From Thalassotalea nanhaiensis (GTDB taxonomy: Bacteria > Pseudomonadota > Gammaproteobacteria > Enterobacterales > Alteromonadaceae): a stretch of DNA of 64,000 nucleotides. The notes beneath the pieces are model-generated. The model was not told where the DNA came from. It made no database searches and saw only the letters and a list, made by a program, of their open reading frames with translations. The stretch is taken from assembly GCF_031583575.1 (NCBI RefSeq), contig NZ_CP134146.1, positions 2,232,001-2,296,000 of the forward strand, written 5' to 3'. Position numbers and translations under genes: made by a program. Each line of letters starts with the position of its first letter. Positions within the stretch are counted from its first letter, which is position 1. Below are positions 52,129 to 61,695 of this stretch, piece by piece.

Positions 52129-53838
52129 ATGAATTGCTGTATAAATTCAACCCCACTTAAGCTCATATCGCTGGCACTTTTTGCTATTACATTTAATAGT
52201 AACGCCTTTGGCAATAAACCAATTGAAAAGCCTAAGTTAATTATTCAAATCACCGTAGACCAACTGCGCGGCGATTTAATGTTTCGCTACCAAGACCGGT
52301 TTGTGGGTTCAGGATTTAATTATTTATTAAATAATGGCACTGTTTATCGTGATGCCCATCACGGTCATGCTAATACCGAAACAATTGTCGGACATGCAAC
52401 TCTTGCTACTGGGGCCCATCCCTCAAATCATGGCTTGGTTGGAAATATTTGGTATAACAGACAAAAAGGCCATACCGTTTATAATATCGAAGATTCAAAC
52501 TATGTATTACTAACCAAAGGCGCAAGTGTTGATAAAAACACTGAAATAGATCCTACACAAAAAGCGGCAAGCGTAGAAGGACGCTCACCTAACACCATAA
52601 TGGCATCAACATTTAGTGATGAGATGGTCATTAATAGTAATGGTAACGCTAAAGTGTTTGCCGTCTCAGTAAAAGACAGAGGCGCCGTATCTATGGCTGG
52701 GCATGGCGGTAAAGCATTTTGGTTTTCGAAAAAAAGTCAAGAATTCGTCAGTAGTAGTTATTATTACAATCAGTACCCTAAATGGCTGAACGAATGGAAC
52801 GACAAGAAAATATCAGATAATTACAAAAATAAAAAATGGCAACTCCTTGATGAAAAATCAACATATCTTTTTGGCAATTCAGATGATCGAGCATGGGAAA
52901 TGGATTTAGCTGGTTATGGTCGAACATTCCCTCACCCACTTGGTGAATCAAAATACTTTAGTACTTTACTAACCGTCAGCCCTTTTGGTGATGAAATGAC
53001 TGCAGGTTTTGCCAAACAACTCATTCATCATGAACAACTAGGTCAAGATAATGTTACCGATTATCTCGCAGTTAGTTTTTCAGCAACGGACTACATAGGA
53101 CACTTCTTTGGCGCGTCCAGTCTTGAAAGTGAAGACAATATTCTTAGACTTGATAGAACCTTAGAAGGTTTTTTTGCATATATTGATGACAACATCGGCT
53201 TAGATAATACAGTTATTGTACTTTCTGCCGATCACGGCGGCCCAGATGCCCCTGGTTACTTAAATGAACATGATGTACAAGGTGCGTACGTTAGCCCTAA
53301 ACAATGGGATACATTGGATTCCATTATCAAACTTAAAGCTGAATTGGGCTTAAAAGAGCCACTCATATCATCTTATCACCACCCTTATATCTATTTAGAT
53401 CAAACGCTTATTGCTAAAAACAAACTTGACTTAAATGATGTGCAGGATAAAGTGGCAGCAGCACTTTTAAAAGAAACCGATGTTTATCATACGGTTGCTA
53501 GTAATAAAGTAAAAACAAATCAATTAGCGGATACTCAACTAAATAAAGCTATTAAAAACAATTTTTACCCGGCCCGATCTGGTGATATTTATGTCGTATT
53601 TAAACCACAAAACTTTATAAACAACCTTGATGGTTTAAAAGTTGCTTCGGTTCATGGCTCGGCTTGGTCATACGACACCTTTGTACCAATTATTTTTGTA
53701 GGAAAAACAATACCGGCAAAACATGTATATAGAAGGGTACAAACTGTAGATGTAGCGCCGACCTTGTCAGCGATAATGGCAATTAAACCTCCATCTGCAA
53801 GTAATGGTGTAATTCTGACTGAAGTATTTAACCAATGA
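52129..53838 (+). CDS. PafA-like alkaline phosphatase / phosphodiesterase
   Basis: The 569-residue protein has an N-terminal signal sequence (to about SNAFG, residue 29). It has the alkaline-phosphatase-superfamily metal site LIIQITVDQLRGDLMFRY and the nucleophile region ANTETIVGHATLATGAHP, with Thr85 aligning to the catalytic Thr of PafA/NPP enzymes. SATDYIGHFFGASSLESED and LSADHGGPDAPGYL complete the bimetal site. PafA-type enzymes are calcium/zinc-containing monoesterases. It follows three sulfatases of the same superfamily and starts a tight run with an FGE-like lipoprotein (51-bp gap) and a multiheme cytochrome. Confidence 0.88.
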   Translation: MNCCINSTPLKLISLALFAITFNSNAFGNKPIEKPKLIIQITVDQLRGDLMFRYQDRFVGSGFNYLLNNGTVYRDAHHGHANTETIVGHATLATGAHPSNHGLVGNIWYNRQKGHTVYNIEDSNYVLLTKGASVDKNTEIDPTQKAASVEGRSPNTIMASTFSDEMVINSNGNAKVFAVSVKDRGAVSMAGHGGKAFWFSKKSQEFVSSSYYYNQYPKWLNEWNDKKISDNYKNKKWQLLDEKSTYLFGNSDDRAWEMDLAGYGRTFPHPLGESKYFSTLLTVSPFGDEMTAGFAKQLIHHEQLGQDNVTDYLAVSFSATDYIGHFFGASSLESEDNILRLDRTLEGFFAYIDDNIGLDNTVIVLSADHGGPDAPGYLNEHDVQGAYVSPKQWDTLDSIIKLKAELGLKEPLISSYHHPYIYLDQTLIAKNKLDLNDVQDKVAAALLKETDVYHTVASNKVKTNQLADTQLNKAIKNNFYPARSGDIYVVFKPQNFINNLDGLKVASVHGSAWSYDTFVPIIFVGKTIPAKHVYRRVQTVDVAPTLSAIMAIKPPSASNGVILTEVFNQ

Positions 53839-53889
53839 TTGTTTTAACCGATGTTTCTTTTAACCAATAATAATTTTTGAGCTGCATAT

Positions 53890-54777
53890 ATGAAACGATT
53901 AACAAACTTATATATTAGATTATTCAGGCTATTTTTATTAAACCTACTAACGTTACTGATTTTAGGGTGTGCCCCTAGTGAAGATACGTCTGTAGATACG
54001 TCTGCAGATACAGACAAGGTCACGAAGCCATCCGAGAATACTAAGAGCCCTGAAAAAAAACATCAGTTATCAAAGGCTAGTGAAGAACAATTGCTAGCTA
54101 ATATGGTTTGGGTTGAAGGTGGAAATTTTTTAATGGGCTCTGACGCGCCTACGGCAAGAAACAGAGAAAACACCGTACATACTGTTAGCCTAGATGGCTT
54201 TTACATTGGCAAAACTGAAGTTCAAGCGTTACTGTGGGAAGAGATCATGGGATGGAATACAGCTTATTTTACCTGTGATACCTGCCCTATTAATAACATT
54301 AGTTGGTTTAATGTACAGGTATTCATTGAACGTTTAAATAATGCCACTGGTTTAAAATTTCGTTTACCAACAGAAGCGGAATGGGAATATGCCGCAAAAG
54401 GTGGGCAACAATCAAAGGGTTTTATTTATAGTGGTTCAAACAATATTGCCGATGTTGCCTGGTATCAAGCAAACTCTAAAAATAAAAGCCACCCTGTCGC
54501 TTTAAAACAACCAAATGAGTTAGGTTTATACGATATGACGGGAAATTTATGGGAGTTTTGCCAAGACGATATGGATCGAAATACCTACAGTACAAAGGCC
54601 AGAACCAACCCACTTTTTTTGCGTTCAACAGATCCCAAACAAAAAACCATGAAGGTTATTCGTGGCTCTGGCTATGAGTTTGGGCCAGATGAATCAGAGG
54701 TATATCGTCGTGATGGCGCCACCAACAACGTTCGCATGCCCGACATTGGCTTTCGTTTAGCTTTGAGTAAGAAATAA
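53890..54777 (+). CDS. FGE-fold (SUMF1/EgtB/PvdO-type) lipoprotein lacking catalytic cysteines
   Basis: The 295-residue protein has a lipoprotein signal with LILGC (Cys27), then a low-complexity linker (about 30-65). The formylglycine-generating-enzyme fold follows: MVWVEGGNFLMGS, LPTEAEWEYAAKGG, GLYDMTGNLWEFCQDD, VIRGSGYEFG and DIGFRLALSKK. In true FGE a pair of cysteines lies between the RGGS-like motif and the GFR end. Here that stretch (259-288) has none. Remaining cysteines are Cys129/Cys132 (a CxxC) and Cys224. It is probably not a sulfatase activator. It may be a structural or different-chemistry member anchored facing the periplasm. Confidence 0.85.
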   Translation: MKRLTNLYIRLFRLFLLNLLTLLILGCAPSEDTSVDTSADTDKVTKPSENTKSPEKKHQLSKASEEQLLANMVWVEGGNFLMGSDAPTARNRENTVHTVSLDGFYIGKTEVQALLWEEIMGWNTAYFTCDTCPINNISWFNVQVFIERLNNATGLKFRLPTEAEWEYAAKGGQQSKGFIYSGSNNIADVAWYQANSKNKSHPVALKQPNELGLYDMTGNLWEFCQDDMDRNTYSTKARTNPLFLRSTDPKQKTMKVIRGSGYEFGPDESEVYRRDGATNNVRMPDIGFRLALSKK

Positions 54778-54778
54778 T

Positions 54779-57034
54779 ATGAGATCAACTTATCAGCTTT
54801 TAACATTAATTATCTTAAATTTAGTGTTACTACTATTAAGCAGCAAAGTTTTTGCAGCAGAGTACGTCGGCACAGAGCAATGTACAGATTGTCATAATGA
54901 ACAAGCGAAAGCATGGCAAGGCTCTCACCATGATATGGCTATGCGCCATGCAAAGCCAGATTCAGTACTAGGCGACTTTAATAATGTTAGTCTTGAATTT
55001 AGAGGAAAAACTAATCGCTTTTACATGAAGCAAGACCAGTATTGGGTAAATATAGAAGGCCCTGATGGAAAATTTCATGATTACCAAATTAAATACACCT
55101 TCGCCTATGAACCCCTGCAGCAATACATGGTGGAATTTAGCGATGGTCGAGTACAACTGATCCCTTTTGCCTGGGATTCCCGAACGAAGGAAGATGGAGG
55201 TCAACGCTGGTTTGATTTATATCCACAATTTACTCAAAGTCATCAAGAATATTTTTGGACCAATAATGGCCAAAACTGGAATTACATGTGTGCTGATTGT
55301 CACTCTACCGATGTTAAAAAGAATTTCGATGTAAAAACCAATACTTACAAAACCAGTTTTAAAGAAATAAACGTGGGTTGTGAAGCATGTCATGGCCCCG
55401 CGAGTGAACATTTAACCTGGACAGACAATGCAGATAAAACGGTGAAATTTTCTGGCTTTGAGCGCAACATAACTAAATCAGTAAGTAACTGGGTATTAGA
55501 ACAAGATAAAACCACATTAACTCCAGAGAAAATAGAACATAGTGAGCAAACCCTTGTTTGTGCGCAATGTCATTCTCGCCATGTGCAAATAAGCGATAAA
55601 GATCATGTAAAAAGTAAAGAGTTTGGTGACAGGTACCTTTTAAGCCTATTAGAGCCAAACTTATATTACCCGGATGGCCAAATCTACGACGAAGATTTTG
55701 TCTATGGTTCATTCTTACAAAGTAAAATGAGTAAAAATGGTGTGGTGTGCAGTAATTGCCATGATCCTCATAGCGCAAAATTAACCATAGCTAAAGAATC
55801 CGTATGTCTGCAATGTCACTTACCAACAACCTATGCCTCTGAGCAACATCACCACCATAAGGAAGACTCGGCCGGTGCACAATGTGTAAGTTGCCATATG
55901 CCTGAGACAACCTACATGCAAGTAGACGATAGAGCTGACCATGCATGGCACATCCCCCGCCCTGACATAGCAGAAGCACTGGGGACACCTGATACCTGTT
56001 TAAGCTGTCATCAAGATAAAACTAGCCAGTGGAGTAAAGGAAAAACTGAAAAATGGTACCCCGACTCGACCATAACTAGTGAACGTCATTTTGCTCCAGT
56101 ATTTGCCGGTGCTGATAGAAATATGGCCAGTATGGCGACTCCGCTTTCTCAAATTGCGCAAAATACTCATTACTCAGACATCGTAAGAGCTTCTGCGTTA
56201 GCACGGATGCAACCTTTTGCTGATACAAATACTTTAATTGCCATTGCACGAGGAGCTAAAAGCCCTGATAGTAATATGCGTGTAGGTGCGATTAGAGGTG
56301 CAATAGGCATACGAGGCGCAGAACGTTGGAGAATTGTTGCGCCTTTATTGACAGATAAAGTGCTAAGCGTTCGTACCGAAGCGGCTCTAGCATTGATCCC
56401 TTTATGGAGTGAACTTTCTGACGCTAATAAAGAACACTTAACTCCTGCGTTAAACGAATATATTGATGTCCAAAACTTTAATAGTGATAGAGGTTATGCC
56501 CATACTAATAAGGGCAATGTATATACCCATCAAGCACAATATAATAAAGCTGAGTCGGCTTACAAAGAAAGCATAAGAATAGAGCCTATTTTTGCTAATG
56601 CCTATATAAATTTAGCCGATTTATTTCGACGCCAAAATCAGGACAATAAAGCTATTTCAATTTTAGAACAAGGTATGAAAGCAATACCAGATAATGGCAA
56701 TTTTGCTTATAGTATTGGTCTCGCTCATATTCGTAACAAACAGACACCTCAAGCAATTGAACGCTTTAAACAAGCCATTGAAATAGAACCAGAAAATGAG
56801 AACTTTCACTATGTTTATGGTTTAAGTGTTGAATCGACGTCAAAAGTCAAAGCGCAACAAGCATTGCAAAAAGCTTATGAGATAGGCGGCAACCCACAAT
56901 ACCTCTATGGTCTGTGTGACATGCTGATCAGACACAAGGCATTTCAAGCAAAGCAATGTTTAAGTGAATTAGCAACTATAGCGCCAAAAACCGTGGTTGA
57001 TCAATTGCAACAAAAACTAGATAGCAATAAGTAG
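54779..57034 (+). CDS. Periplasmic octaheme c-type cytochrome with HEAT and TPR C-terminus
   Basis: The 751-residue protein has a signal peptide ending FAAEY (about 26). It has eight CxxCH heme sites, at Cys35, 171, 201, 261, 324, 343, 369 and 407. After the heme domain come HEAT-like helices (about 495-545, MRVGAIRGAIGIRGAERW) and several TPRs (about 575-720, AQYNKAESAYKESIRIEPIFANAYINL). The layout belongs to the cytochrome c-554-like/TPR group found in many marine bacteria, function unknown. It starts one base after the FGE-like gene's stop, so the two are translationally coupled. It could take or deliver electrons for the lipoprotein's reaction. Confidence 0.9.
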   Translation: MRSTYQLLTLIILNLVLLLLSSKVFAAEYVGTEQCTDCHNEQAKAWQGSHHDMAMRHAKPDSVLGDFNNVSLEFRGKTNRFYMKQDQYWVNIEGPDGKFHDYQIKYTFAYEPLQQYMVEFSDGRVQLIPFAWDSRTKEDGGQRWFDLYPQFTQSHQEYFWTNNGQNWNYMCADCHSTDVKKNFDVKTNTYKTSFKEINVGCEACHGPASEHLTWTDNADKTVKFSGFERNITKSVSNWVLEQDKTTLTPEKIEHSEQTLVCAQCHSRHVQISDKDHVKSKEFGDRYLLSLLEPNLYYPDGQIYDEDFVYGSFLQSKMSKNGVVCSNCHDPHSAKLTIAKESVCLQCHLPTTYASEQHHHHKEDSAGAQCVSCHMPETTYMQVDDRADHAWHIPRPDIAEALGTPDTCLSCHQDKTSQWSKGKTEKWYPDSTITSERHFAPVFAGADRNMASMATPLSQIAQNTHYSDIVRASALARMQPFADTNTLIAIARGAKSPDSNMRVGAIRGAIGIRGAERWRIVAPLLTDKVLSVRTEAALALIPLWSELSDANKEHLTPALNEYIDVQNFNSDRGYAHTNKGNVYTHQAQYNKAESAYKESIRIEPIFANAYINLADLFRRQNQDNKAISILEQGMKAIPDNGNFAYSIGLAHIRNKQTPQAIERFKQAIEIEPENENFHYVYGLSVESTSKVKAQQALQKAYEIGGNPQYLYGLCDMLIRHKAFQAKQCLSELATIAPKTVVDQLQQKLDSNK

Positions 57035-57200
57035 CTTCACAGTCAAAACGAGCCATAAATCTACTATAAGCAATATTAATAGTACTAGTTAAACAATTAA
57101 CTTTAATGACATTATTTATCGTTTACACTGTATATATATGAACAGCATATACGCCACGAAAGTGATATTAGCGTTTAATTTACAATTATAGGATCAGATT

Positions 57201-58169
57201 ATGAGCCAAAGCTTTGAAGCCTTACAACAATTAAAAGCTCAAATTCAAACCTCGGTTATTGGACAATCCAACGTTATCGATTCATTACTGCTTGCCTTGT
57301 TAACCAACGGTAATGTGTTATTGGAAGGTTTACCAGGCACAGCAAAGACCCGTTCGATTAAAAGTCTTGCCAGTACATTAAGTGTTGACTTGGGGCGGGT
57401 ACAATTCACCCCAGACTTATTACCGTCTGATGTTACTGGTACAGAGGTTTACCAGGAAGTTGATGGCAAACCTGTACTAACCTTCCAACAAGGGCCGGTA
57501 TTTAATAATTTGTTGTTAGCCGATGAGATCAATCGCTCACCGGCTAAAGTTCAAGCGGCATTGTTAGAGGCAATGGAGGAAAGGCAAATCACCGTTGCCG
57601 GTAAAACCTATAAACTGCCTGATTTGTTTATGGTCTTAGCAACACAAAACCCAGTGGAGCAAGAAGGTACCTACCCACTGCCAGAAGCTCAGATGGACAG
57701 GTTTATTATGAAGATAAACCTTGAATATCCAGATGATGATGCTGAAGCGCAAATCATAAAACTGGTTCGCTCTGAAGAAATAACAAACACCATGCAGCTT
57801 GAGAAAATTGATCCTCAACATATTTTTAATGCGCGCGAAGAAATTCACAAAGTGCAAATGAGTGACACAATAGTTAATTATTTGGTGGCTATCATCATGG
57901 CGACAAGAAAACCTGAACGCTATCCTGACTCGCCATTGCAACATTGGATCAGTGTAGGCTCTAGCCCTAGAGCAAGTATTGCATTGGATAAGTGCGCAAG
58001 AGCTCAAGCCTGGTTAAACGGCAAAGACTTTGTTGATCCCGATGACGTTCGTTCCATTGTTCATGCGGTCCTGCGTCACAGGTTAATGCTCAGTTACGAT
58101 GCGTTAGCAGATGGTGTTACCGCTGATCAGGTAATTGATGAAATTTTACGACAAGTGGCAACCGCTTAG
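57201..58169 (+). CDS. MoxR-family AAA+ ATPase
   Basis: The 322-residue ATPase has Walker A in LEGLPGTAKTRSIKSL (about 42-57), Walker B in NLLLADEINRSPAKVQAALLEAMEER and the sensor-1 region VLATQNPVEQEGTYPLPEAQ. MoxR ATPases act as chaperones with VWA-domain partners in metal or cofactor insertion and envelope stress tolerance. It heads a seven-gene operon (MoxR, DUF58, DUF4381, two VWA, TPR, BatD). The 166-bp gap upstream probably holds its promoter. Confidence 0.95.
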   Translation: MSQSFEALQQLKAQIQTSVIGQSNVIDSLLLALLTNGNVLLEGLPGTAKTRSIKSLASTLSVDLGRVQFTPDLLPSDVTGTEVYQEVDGKPVLTFQQGPVFNNLLLADEINRSPAKVQAALLEAMEERQITVAGKTYKLPDLFMVLATQNPVEQEGTYPLPEAQMDRFIMKINLEYPDDDAEAQIIKLVRSEEITNTMQLEKIDPQHIFNAREEIHKVQMSDTIVNYLVAIIMATRKPERYPDSPLQHWISVGSSPRASIALDKCARAQAWLNGKDFVDPDDVRSIVHAVLRHRLMLSYDALADGVTADQVIDEILRQVATA

Positions 58170-58228
58170 GTTAGCCATTTAATACGCGACTTTAGACTTT
58201 ACACACGCTATAAGAGTGAAATTCTTTA

Positions 58229-59206
58229 ATGAAAAAAGATAGGTCAAATGCAATCGATACTCCTAGCGGTAGTACTGACGCAGCTCGTAACAAAAGCAAA
58301 AACATTTACGTTGATATTAACGATTTGCGTCGCTTACAGCATAAGGCAAAAGGCTTTTCATTTCTAACAAAACAACCGGTAAACAGTGCTCTAAGTGGTA
58401 AAAACGTTTCAAAATTACGTGGTAGAGGCCTAAACTTTGAAGAACTGCGTCATTATCGTCCCGGTGATGATATTCGAAGTATGGACTGGAAAGTTACCCG
58501 CCGAACAGGAAAACCACACATTAAAGTATATACCGAGGAACGTGAACGAAATGTGTACTTAGTGGTTAATCAGTCAAGTTCAATGTTTTTTGGTAGCACA
58601 AATAAAATGAAATCAGTCATTGCTGCTGAAATCGCTGCATTGATGGCGTGGAAAGTTACTGATAGCGGTGATCGCATTGGAGCTGTCGTTTTTAATGATA
58701 AACAAGTAAAAGTTGTGTCCGCTAAACGTGGCAAACTGCATGTTGTAAACGTATTAGCCGAGGTGGTTAAAATGAATCACCAATTGAAGGTAGGTAAAGG
58801 CGAGCCAAATAGCAACTCAATTAATGAAGCCTTGATTAAAATAAGCCATATTTGTGGCCATAATGCCTTAATAATAATTGTAGGTGATGGTCACGGTTGG
58901 GATACTAAAAGCACCCAGTTAATAAAAAACATTCGTCAGCATAATGACGTAATCGCCTGCCAAATATATGACCCTCTCGAACAACAACTTCCAGAGATGA
59001 GTAATATGGTGGTAAGTGATGGTGAAAAACAAATTCAGTTTTCCTCTTTAAATCGTAACACGCAAGAAAAGTACCGAGTCAGTATAGAACAACAAGAAAA
59101 CCGATTTGAATCTGCCACAAGAAAAAATCGTATTCCATTGCTTTCATTAAACACCTTGGAACCTATAGAAAAACAGCTCCGTAAAGCGTTAGGTAAGGCA
59201 GGCTAA
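58229..59206 (+). CDS. DUF58 (MxaS-like) protein
   Basis: The 325-residue protein has the DUF58 hallmark RGRGLNFEELRHYRPGDDIRSMDWKVTRRTGKPHIKVYTEERERN at about 71-114 (positions given; motif core RPGDDIRSMDW). A VWA-like fold segment VYLVVNQSSSMFFGS follows. It is cytoplasmic or membrane-peripheral. It corresponds to MxaS in methanol-dehydrogenase clusters. It begins 59 bp after MoxR and its stop overlaps the next start (TAATG). Confidence 0.93.
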   Translation: MKKDRSNAIDTPSGSTDAARNKSKNIYVDINDLRRLQHKAKGFSFLTKQPVNSALSGKNVSKLRGRGLNFEELRHYRPGDDIRSMDWKVTRRTGKPHIKVYTEERERNVYLVVNQSSSMFFGSTNKMKSVIAAEIAALMAWKVTDSGDRIGAVVFNDKQVKVVSAKRGKLHVVNVLAEVVKMNHQLKVGKGEPNSNSINEALIKISHICGHNALIIIVGDGHGWDTKSTQLIKNIRQHNDVIACQIYDPLEQQLPEMSNMVVSDGEKQIQFSSLNRNTQEKYRVSIEQQENRFESATRKNRIPLLSLNTLEPIEKQLRKALGKAG

Positions 59207-59712
59207 TGAGACTTTTTCCTGAGCCATGGGGCAATTATTTAGTATTAGATATCGTTGAAACCAATCAGCCGGATGCAATTAGTTGGTGGCCAAATACCAT
59301 TGGTTGGCAACTGCTGTTCATTGTTGTTTTATTACTGGTGTTCAAACGAATTTATTTTGCCATTAAACGATATCAAGATGATGCTTATCGACGAAATGCA
59401 TTAAAATGTCTTATTGAAATTAAACACTCAAGCAGCCAACACTGTTATTTAAACTATCAACAACTTCCCGCCCTGCTTCGTACCAGTGCATTACATGCAT
59501 TTGATAGGAGTGACATTACCCAGCTTAACGGTAAAAACTGGGAGGAATGGCTTGATCAGCAGTGTGAGCAAAGTAATTTTAATAAAAATTGTTCAGGCAT
59601 TCTGCACCAACTCGCCTACAACCCTGCCTTTGAAATTAGCACAGAACAACTTAATAGTGTGATCAATGAGATAAGCCTGTGGTTAAAATTTCATAGGAGG
59701 TTAAATGATTGA
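59206..59712 (+). CDS. DUF4381 membrane protein
   Basis: The 168-residue protein has one transmembrane helix (about 38-55, LLFIVVLLLVFKRIYF) after a short periplasmic N-terminus with a WWPNTIGW segment. A cytoplasmic helical domain with LPALLRTSALHAFDRSDITQLNGKNW follows. It is DUF4381, found between DUF58 and BatA-type genes. It overlaps its neighbours by 1 and 8 bases, showing tight coupling. Confidence 0.88.
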   Translation: MRLFPEPWGNYLVLDIVETNQPDAISWWPNTIGWQLLFIVVLLLVFKRIYFAIKRYQDDAYRRNALKCLIEIKHSSSQHCYLNYQQLPALLRTSALHAFDRSDITQLNGKNWEEWLDQQCEQSNFNKNCSGILHQLAYNPAFEISTEQLNSVINEISLWLKFHRRLND

Positions 59713-60736
59713 GTTTGTTTACCCTTGGCTTTTTGCACTGACTCCCTTACCAGTCCTAATCTTTTGGTTAGCTCCTGTTTATAAAGAACGCAAACAGTCG
59801 CTGCAGGTACCTTATTTCGAACGATTAGTCGATGTGACCGGAGAAACCCCACAACATGGCGCCGTAATTTTAAACCGAAAACGGCTACAAGGTGTATTCC
59901 TGTTAATTTCATGGCTGTGTATTGTTATTGCGATGGCAAAGCCTGAAATAGTTGGCCAACCTATCATTCAACAAAAATCTGCCAGAGATCTTATGGTCGC
60001 GGTTGATTTATCAGGTTCAATGGCAGAGCAGGATTTTACCAACCAGCGAGGTCAAACCATAAACCGTTTAGATGCAGTTAAAGATGTGTTATTTGATTTT
60101 GCCAAAGGCAGAGAAAGTGACCGTTTAGGACTAATTTTATTTGGTAATGCACCTTATTTACAGGCCCCTTTTACGGCTGATATACATACTTGGCTTGACC
60201 TATTAAAAGAATCTGATATTGGTATGGCCGGCCAAAGTACGGCCTTTGGTGATGCTATAGGCTTAGCAATTAGTGTCTTTGAGAATGAGCAAACAGAGCA
60301 CCGGGTGCTCATTGTACTCACTGATGGTAATGATACCGGCTCAAAGGTACCGCCAATAGATGCGGCAAAAGTTGCCGCTGCATACAATATTAAAATATAT
60401 ACTATTGCAGTAGGTGATCCGGAAGCAGTGGGTGAAAAGAAAGTAGATTTAGCCGTACTTGATGAAATTGCAAACGTAACAGGCGGCGCGGCTTTTGAAG
60501 CACTTAACAGAGAAGAGCTGAAACAAGTCTATCAACAAATCGACGAACTTGAACCACAATTATTTGACAGTAAGTCATTTCGACCAAGAACGAGCGCTCA
60601 TCATTATCCACTAATGGTTATGTTAGTACTCTACTTGTTGGCATTTACTGTTGTTAACTTAGTTTTTGCTTATAACAATCGTAAAGCAAAACGTCTAAAT
60701 GAAACAAACATTGAGTCGAGCAAGGACGTATTATGA
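59705..60736 (+). CDS. BatA-like VWA-domain membrane protein
   Basis: The 343-residue protein has two N-terminal membrane helices (about 5-22, 58-76), a VWA domain (about 95-275) with an intact MIDAS DLSGSMAEQDF, and a C-terminal helix (about 308-326, PLMVMLVLYLLAFTVVNLVF). A strong AGGAGG ribosome site lies 4 nt before its ATG, inside the end of the DUF4381 gene. VWA domains bind divalent metal and partner proteins. Confidence 0.93.
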   Translation: MIEFVYPWLFALTPLPVLIFWLAPVYKERKQSLQVPYFERLVDVTGETPQHGAVILNRKRLQGVFLLISWLCIVIAMAKPEIVGQPIIQQKSARDLMVAVDLSGSMAEQDFTNQRGQTINRLDAVKDVLFDFAKGRESDRLGLILFGNAPYLQAPFTADIHTWLDLLKESDIGMAGQSTAFGDAIGLAISVFENEQTEHRVLIVLTDGNDTGSKVPPIDAAKVAAAYNIKIYTIAVGDPEAVGEKKVDLAVLDEIANVTGGAAFEALNREELKQVYQQIDELEPQLFDSKSFRPRTSAHHYPLMVMLVLYLLAFTVVNLVFAYNNRKAKRLNETNIESSKDVL

Positions 60737-61695
60737 ACGAGTTAATGCAGTTTCAACACTTTCATTTTTTACGCCCCTTTTGGTTATTGGCCCTTATCGT
60801 TGGATATTGGTTAATCAATGCTTTTACCAAACGCAGTGATACTTTAGCCACTTGGCGCCCTATTATGTCAAAAGAAATAATTGATCACCTAAATGTAGAA
60901 GGCAATACAAATCATTGGTTATCCCCTAGAAGGTTAGGTCAATACTGCTTATTTTTACTGTGTTTAATATTATCTGGCCCAACTTGGCAACAACAACCGT
61001 CGCCTCTAACTGAAGACAATTCAGCCTTAGTGATAGCGCTGGACGTGTCAAATACGATGCAGCAAAGTGATGTGCAACCTACTCGTTTAGCACGCGCTAA
61101 ACATAAAATCATTGAGTTACTAAAATTGCGAGGTGACAGTAATACCGCCCTAATAGCCTACTCAGGTAGTGCTCATACGGTAATGCCAATTACTAAAGAC
61201 ACAGAGATGATCAGCCACTTTTTAGATGCCTTGGATAGCAATTTAATGCCAATGCAAGGCAAATTACCGGAAAAAGTAATACCTATAACCCAATCTATGT
61301 TGTCCCCTACTAAAGTGCCAGGGTCGTTATTATTGATTGGCGATGGTGCTACCGCAGAAACAGTAGCCAAATTCTCTGAATTTTTTAATGTTCAACCACA
61401 TCAATTGGTTGTTTGGGCAATAGGAAATACAGAACAAACACTGGATTCAGATAAAAATATAATCCCAATGCAACTAGCCCAGTTGGAAAATTTAGCCGAT
61501 GAAAGTGGTGGTCGAATCGTTGAACTTACCTTTGATAATCATGATGTTGAACAGGTAAACCGTTTTATTGAAAATAACCTAGTGATCGTAGAAGACGCAG
61601 GTCGTCCCTGGCTTGATGCCGGTTACCCTCTGGTATTTATTCTTGCGTTAATGTTTTTATTTTGGTTTCGTCGAGGCTGGACTTTGCAATGGTAA
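60733..61695 (+). CDS. BatB-like VWA-domain membrane protein
   Basis: The 320-residue protein has N-terminal membrane helices (about 12-28, 69-84) and a VWA domain whose MIDAS reads DVSNTMQQSD, with Thr in place of the second Ser. A C-terminal helix (about 296-313) follows. Start and previous stop overlap as ATGA. It is a second, divergent VWA subunit that probably pairs with the BatA-like protein at 59705. Confidence 0.92.
   Translation: MNELMQFQHFHFLRPFWLLALIVGYWLINAFTKRSDTLATWRPIMSKEIIDHLNVEGNTNHWLSPRRLGQYCLFLLCLILSGPTWQQQPSPLTEDNSALVIALDVSNTMQQSDVQPTRLARAKHKIIELLKLRGDSNTALIAYSGSAHTVMPITKDTEMISHFLDALDSNLMPMQGKLPEKVIPITQSMLSPTKVPGSLLLIGDGATAETVAKFSEFFNVQPHQLVVWAIGNTEQTLDSDKNIIPMQLAQLENLADESGGRIVELTFDNHDVEQVNRFIENNLVIVEDAGRPWLDAGYPLVFILALMFLFWFRRGWTLQW

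Noticed and set aside
57128-57145. LexA-like box CTG-TATATATATGAA-CAG upstream of the MoxR operon
   Set aside because: The spacing between CTG and CAG is 12 bases, whereas the gammaproteobacterial LexA box has 10. The TA run makes chance resemblance likely.
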